From Sedimenticola sp. (lineage in GTDB: Bacteria; Pseudomonadota; Gammaproteobacteria; Chromatiales; Chromatiaceae): a DNA stretch of 7,137 nt. A program made the position numbers and the translations under genes. Below, in pieces: positions 6,641 to 7,137 of the stretch; positions within the stretch are counted from its first letter, which is position 1; each line of letters starts with the position of its first letter. The DNA lies in the NCBI GenBank assembly GCA_027038775.1, contig JALWGP010000368.1, forward strand, positions 1-7,137, given 5' to 3'. Below the pieces are notes generated by a model, which had not been told where the DNA came from, searched no databases, and saw only the letters and a list, made by a program, of their open reading frames with translations.

Positions 6641-6672
6641 GGAGGGGGCCATTTCAGGAGGGGAGCATTTCA
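6641..6672. repeat. Two adjacent 16-bp direct repeats at the IS3 remnant terminus
   Basis: On the + strand GGAGGGGGCCATTTCA (6641-6656) is followed at once by GGAGGGGAGCATTTCA (6657-6672), with 14 of 16 positions identical. They lie at the upstream end of the IS3 remnant, 38 bases outside orfA. They could be a duplicated terminal repeat or tandem transposase-binding sites. Confidence 0.75.
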
Positions 6673-6824
6673 AAGCCACGCACCTCACGGCCTCGATCAT
6701 CTATTGGCGTAAGGGGGGTCATCGTCTTGCTCCGGTGAAAAGACCGACTGTGGTCCCTCCTAAGCATTAACGATAAATGGACTACCGGGGCGAGAATTGG
6801 GGGTGGCTGCCGCTAAGCGGCTTA
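6673..6824 (-). other. Start of cassette B, truncated by the IS3 remnant; possible 5' fragment of its gene
   Basis: This 152-bp stretch lies between the attC A recombination point and the IS3 remnant, so it should be the beginning of the next cassette. A possible gene start is ATG 6722-6720 on the - strand, preceded by GGAG with about seven bases spacing and reading MTPLTPIDDRGREVRGF before the IS3 end; inside the IS the frame stops within a few codons. Seventeen codons are too few to identify a product, and the gene call itself is weak. A second purine-rich motif, AGGAGGG (about 6761-6755), has no start codon at a proper distance. A short inverted repeat lies at 6809-6821. Confidence 0.35.
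6809..6821. repeat. Short perfect inverted repeat beside the attC A recombination point
   Basis: GCCGCTAAGCGGC is a perfect inverted repeat (six-base arms around one A; as a hairpin, a five-base stem with a TAA loop). It lies four bases inside cassette B from the R' core. No T tract follows on either strand, so it is not a normal rho-independent terminator. Confidence 0.5.
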
Positions 6825-6909
6825 GTTCAACGACAAGGGTCACTTGCCACTATGGAGCAAGGCCGAAGGCCGCAGCAGAATAGCGGTCAAGTGCACCCGT
6901 TTGTTGTGC
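6825..6909 (-). other. Complete attC recombination site of cassette A (about 85 bp)
   Basis: The site is bounded on the - strand by GCACAAC (6909-6903, R'' type with one departure from RYYYAAC) and GTTGAAC (6831-6825, perfect R' type GTTRRRY). The arms at 6837-6853 and 6880-6898 pair over 16 of 17 positions of the shorter arm: GGGTCACTTGCCACTAT faces the complement GGGTGCACTTGACCGCTAT. Two bases of the longer arm (6887 and 6894) stay unpaired. Such extrahelical bases in one arm are the feature integrases use to choose the strand, and here they are in the arm next to R'', consistent with the - orientation of gene A. The central loop contains GGCCGAAGGCC (6861-6871). The gene A stop codon is only seven bases from the R'' box. 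Confidence 0.8.
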
Positions 6910-6916
6910 GCAATAA

Positions 6917-7137
6917 TCAATCAAAATTCACTTTGATAGCTTGTCGTAAGTTTGGCCTTGCCACTTCTAAAGCCAGATTAATAATATCCTGTATGTTTTT
7001 CCTGCTGTAATTGGTGCCAAGCCACCATCCAGGAACTATTTCGATTGAATGCTGTTCCGCCAAATCCGGACGCCCTGGGTATAATTCATATTTATCCCGT
7101 GCTAAATATCTTCTCTTTTTTCCATGTTTCCTAGAAG
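6917..7137 (-). CDS. Cassette A: C-terminal 72 residues of an unrecognised protein (5' end beyond window)
   Basis: On the - strand a frame is open from the window edge to TGA at 6919-6917, giving 72 residues. It contains RRYLARDKYELYPGRPDLAE, then SIEIVPGWWLGTNYSRKNIQ and a helical tail ALEVARPNLRQAIKVNFD. I do not recognise a family. Support for its being a real gene comes from position (stop seven bases before a complete attC site, as in integron cassettes), a protein-like mix of residues, and AT-rich wobble positions unlike the GC-rich operon to the left. The Trp-Trp pair and the basic start are notable, but no active site can be claimed. The start codon and RBS are outside the window. Confidence 0.62.
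   Translation of the reverse strand, partial: SRKHGKKRRYLARDKYELYPGRPDLAEQHSIEIVPGWWLGTNYSRKNIQDIINLALEVARPNLRQAIKVNFD

Larger units (their letters stand above)
6069..6672 (-). mobile_element. IS3-family insertion sequence remnant with internal deletion
   Basis: A short (about 600 bp) remnant of an IS3-family element, oriented on the - strand. The right limit is set at the TGAAATG at 6672, just outside a tandem repeat and upstream of orfA. The left limit is placed near TTTGA at 6069, downstream of the orfB stop, where GGGGAAGATGCCGTTTGA loosely resembles the inverted complement of the right end. The left boundary is uncertain by tens of bases, and no target-site duplication is evident. A full IS3 element is about 1.2-1.5 kb, so more than half is missing. 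It interrupts integron cassette B. Confidence 0.72.
4714..7137 (-). mobile_element. Integron gene-cassette array remnant (three cassettes A, B, C read right to left)
   Basis: The region reads on the - strand as gene A, attC A, start of B, [IS3 remnant], half attC B, gene C, half attC C. The signals are: genes A and C stop 7 and 9 nt before a core motif of the R'' type; gene C begins 29 nt after an R' core GTTAGGC; a complete attC-like hairpin is at 6825-6909; and GC content is clearly lower than in the adjacent operon. Cassettes normally lack their own promoters, and none is obvious here. All elements share one orientation, so an integron integrase and its Pc promoter would be expected beyond position 7137; none is in the window. 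Both the B and C sites are interrupted by IS remnants. The array assignment is inference from motif placement, not from an integrase. Confidence 0.72.

Noticed and set aside
6452..6700. 82-codon - strand frame running across the IS3 boundary
   Set aside because: It reads through the IS end and orfA in a non-transposase frame, with low-complexity Gln/Gly/Arg composition; it is a by-product of the junction.
6777..7010. 77-codon + strand frame over the attC A region
   Set aside because: It spans the hairpin site and is antisense to the cassette A gene; there is no convincing ribosome binding site and no recognisable protein features.
4714..7137. CRISPR array, tRNA or rRNA gene in the low-GC half
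   Set aside because: No regularly spaced repeats, tRNA cloverleaf with CCA/T-arm signature, or rRNA-like sequence was found; the only repeats are the attC arms and the 16-bp IS-end pair.

Overview
The window has two parts. Positions 1-4016 are GC-rich, tightly packed chromosomal DNA, all on the + strand. They carry a cell-envelope/lipoate operon in the order mltB (3' end only), rlpA, dacA, a class IV D-amino-acid aminotransferase, a ybeD-type DUF493 gene, and lipB. This order and the protein sequences suggest a high-GC gammaproteobacterium, possibly of the Chromatiales/Ectothiorhodospiraceae type; that placement is inference. Most junctions are 4-8 nt stop/start overlaps, so the genes are probably translationally coupled. 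RlpA, the MltB-type protein and the DacA carboxypeptidase act on peptidoglycan. The aminotransferase could supply D-amino acids, and YbeD/LipB belong to lipoate biosynthesis. The lipB frame is broken by one extra C in a C5 run (3565-3569). lipA, the frequent downstream partner of lipB, is not in the window.

Positions 4017-7137 are different: visibly lower in GC, with decayed insertion sequences and genes on the - strand. I read this as the remains of an integron gene-cassette array in - orientation. From right to left it holds: the 3' end of an unknown gene (cassette A, 7137-6917); a complete attC-type recombination site of about 85 bp (6909-6825); the start of cassette B, cut by an IS3-family remnant (about 6672-6069); the surviving 3' half of cassette B's attC (6050-6027); cassette C, one intact unknown gene of 416 codons (5997-4747) with a strong ribosome binding site; the 5' half of cassette C's attC (4737-4714); and a decayed IS110/IS1111-type transposase gene on the + strand (4078-4697) that lies between the array and lipB.

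The array reading rests on several agreeing signals. Core motifs of the GTTRRRY / RYYYAAC type sit at cassette boundaries. Each - strand gene stops 7-9 nt before an R''-type core. Cassette C starts about 30 nt after an R'-type core. The complete site forms an imperfect hairpin with two unpaired bases in one arm only, as attC sites do. No integrase gene is present; the cassette orientation predicts it beyond the right edge. The main novelty is the unrecognised cassette C protein, with a beta-rich N-terminal domain, a strongly cationic amphipathic segment and a C-terminal coiled coil.
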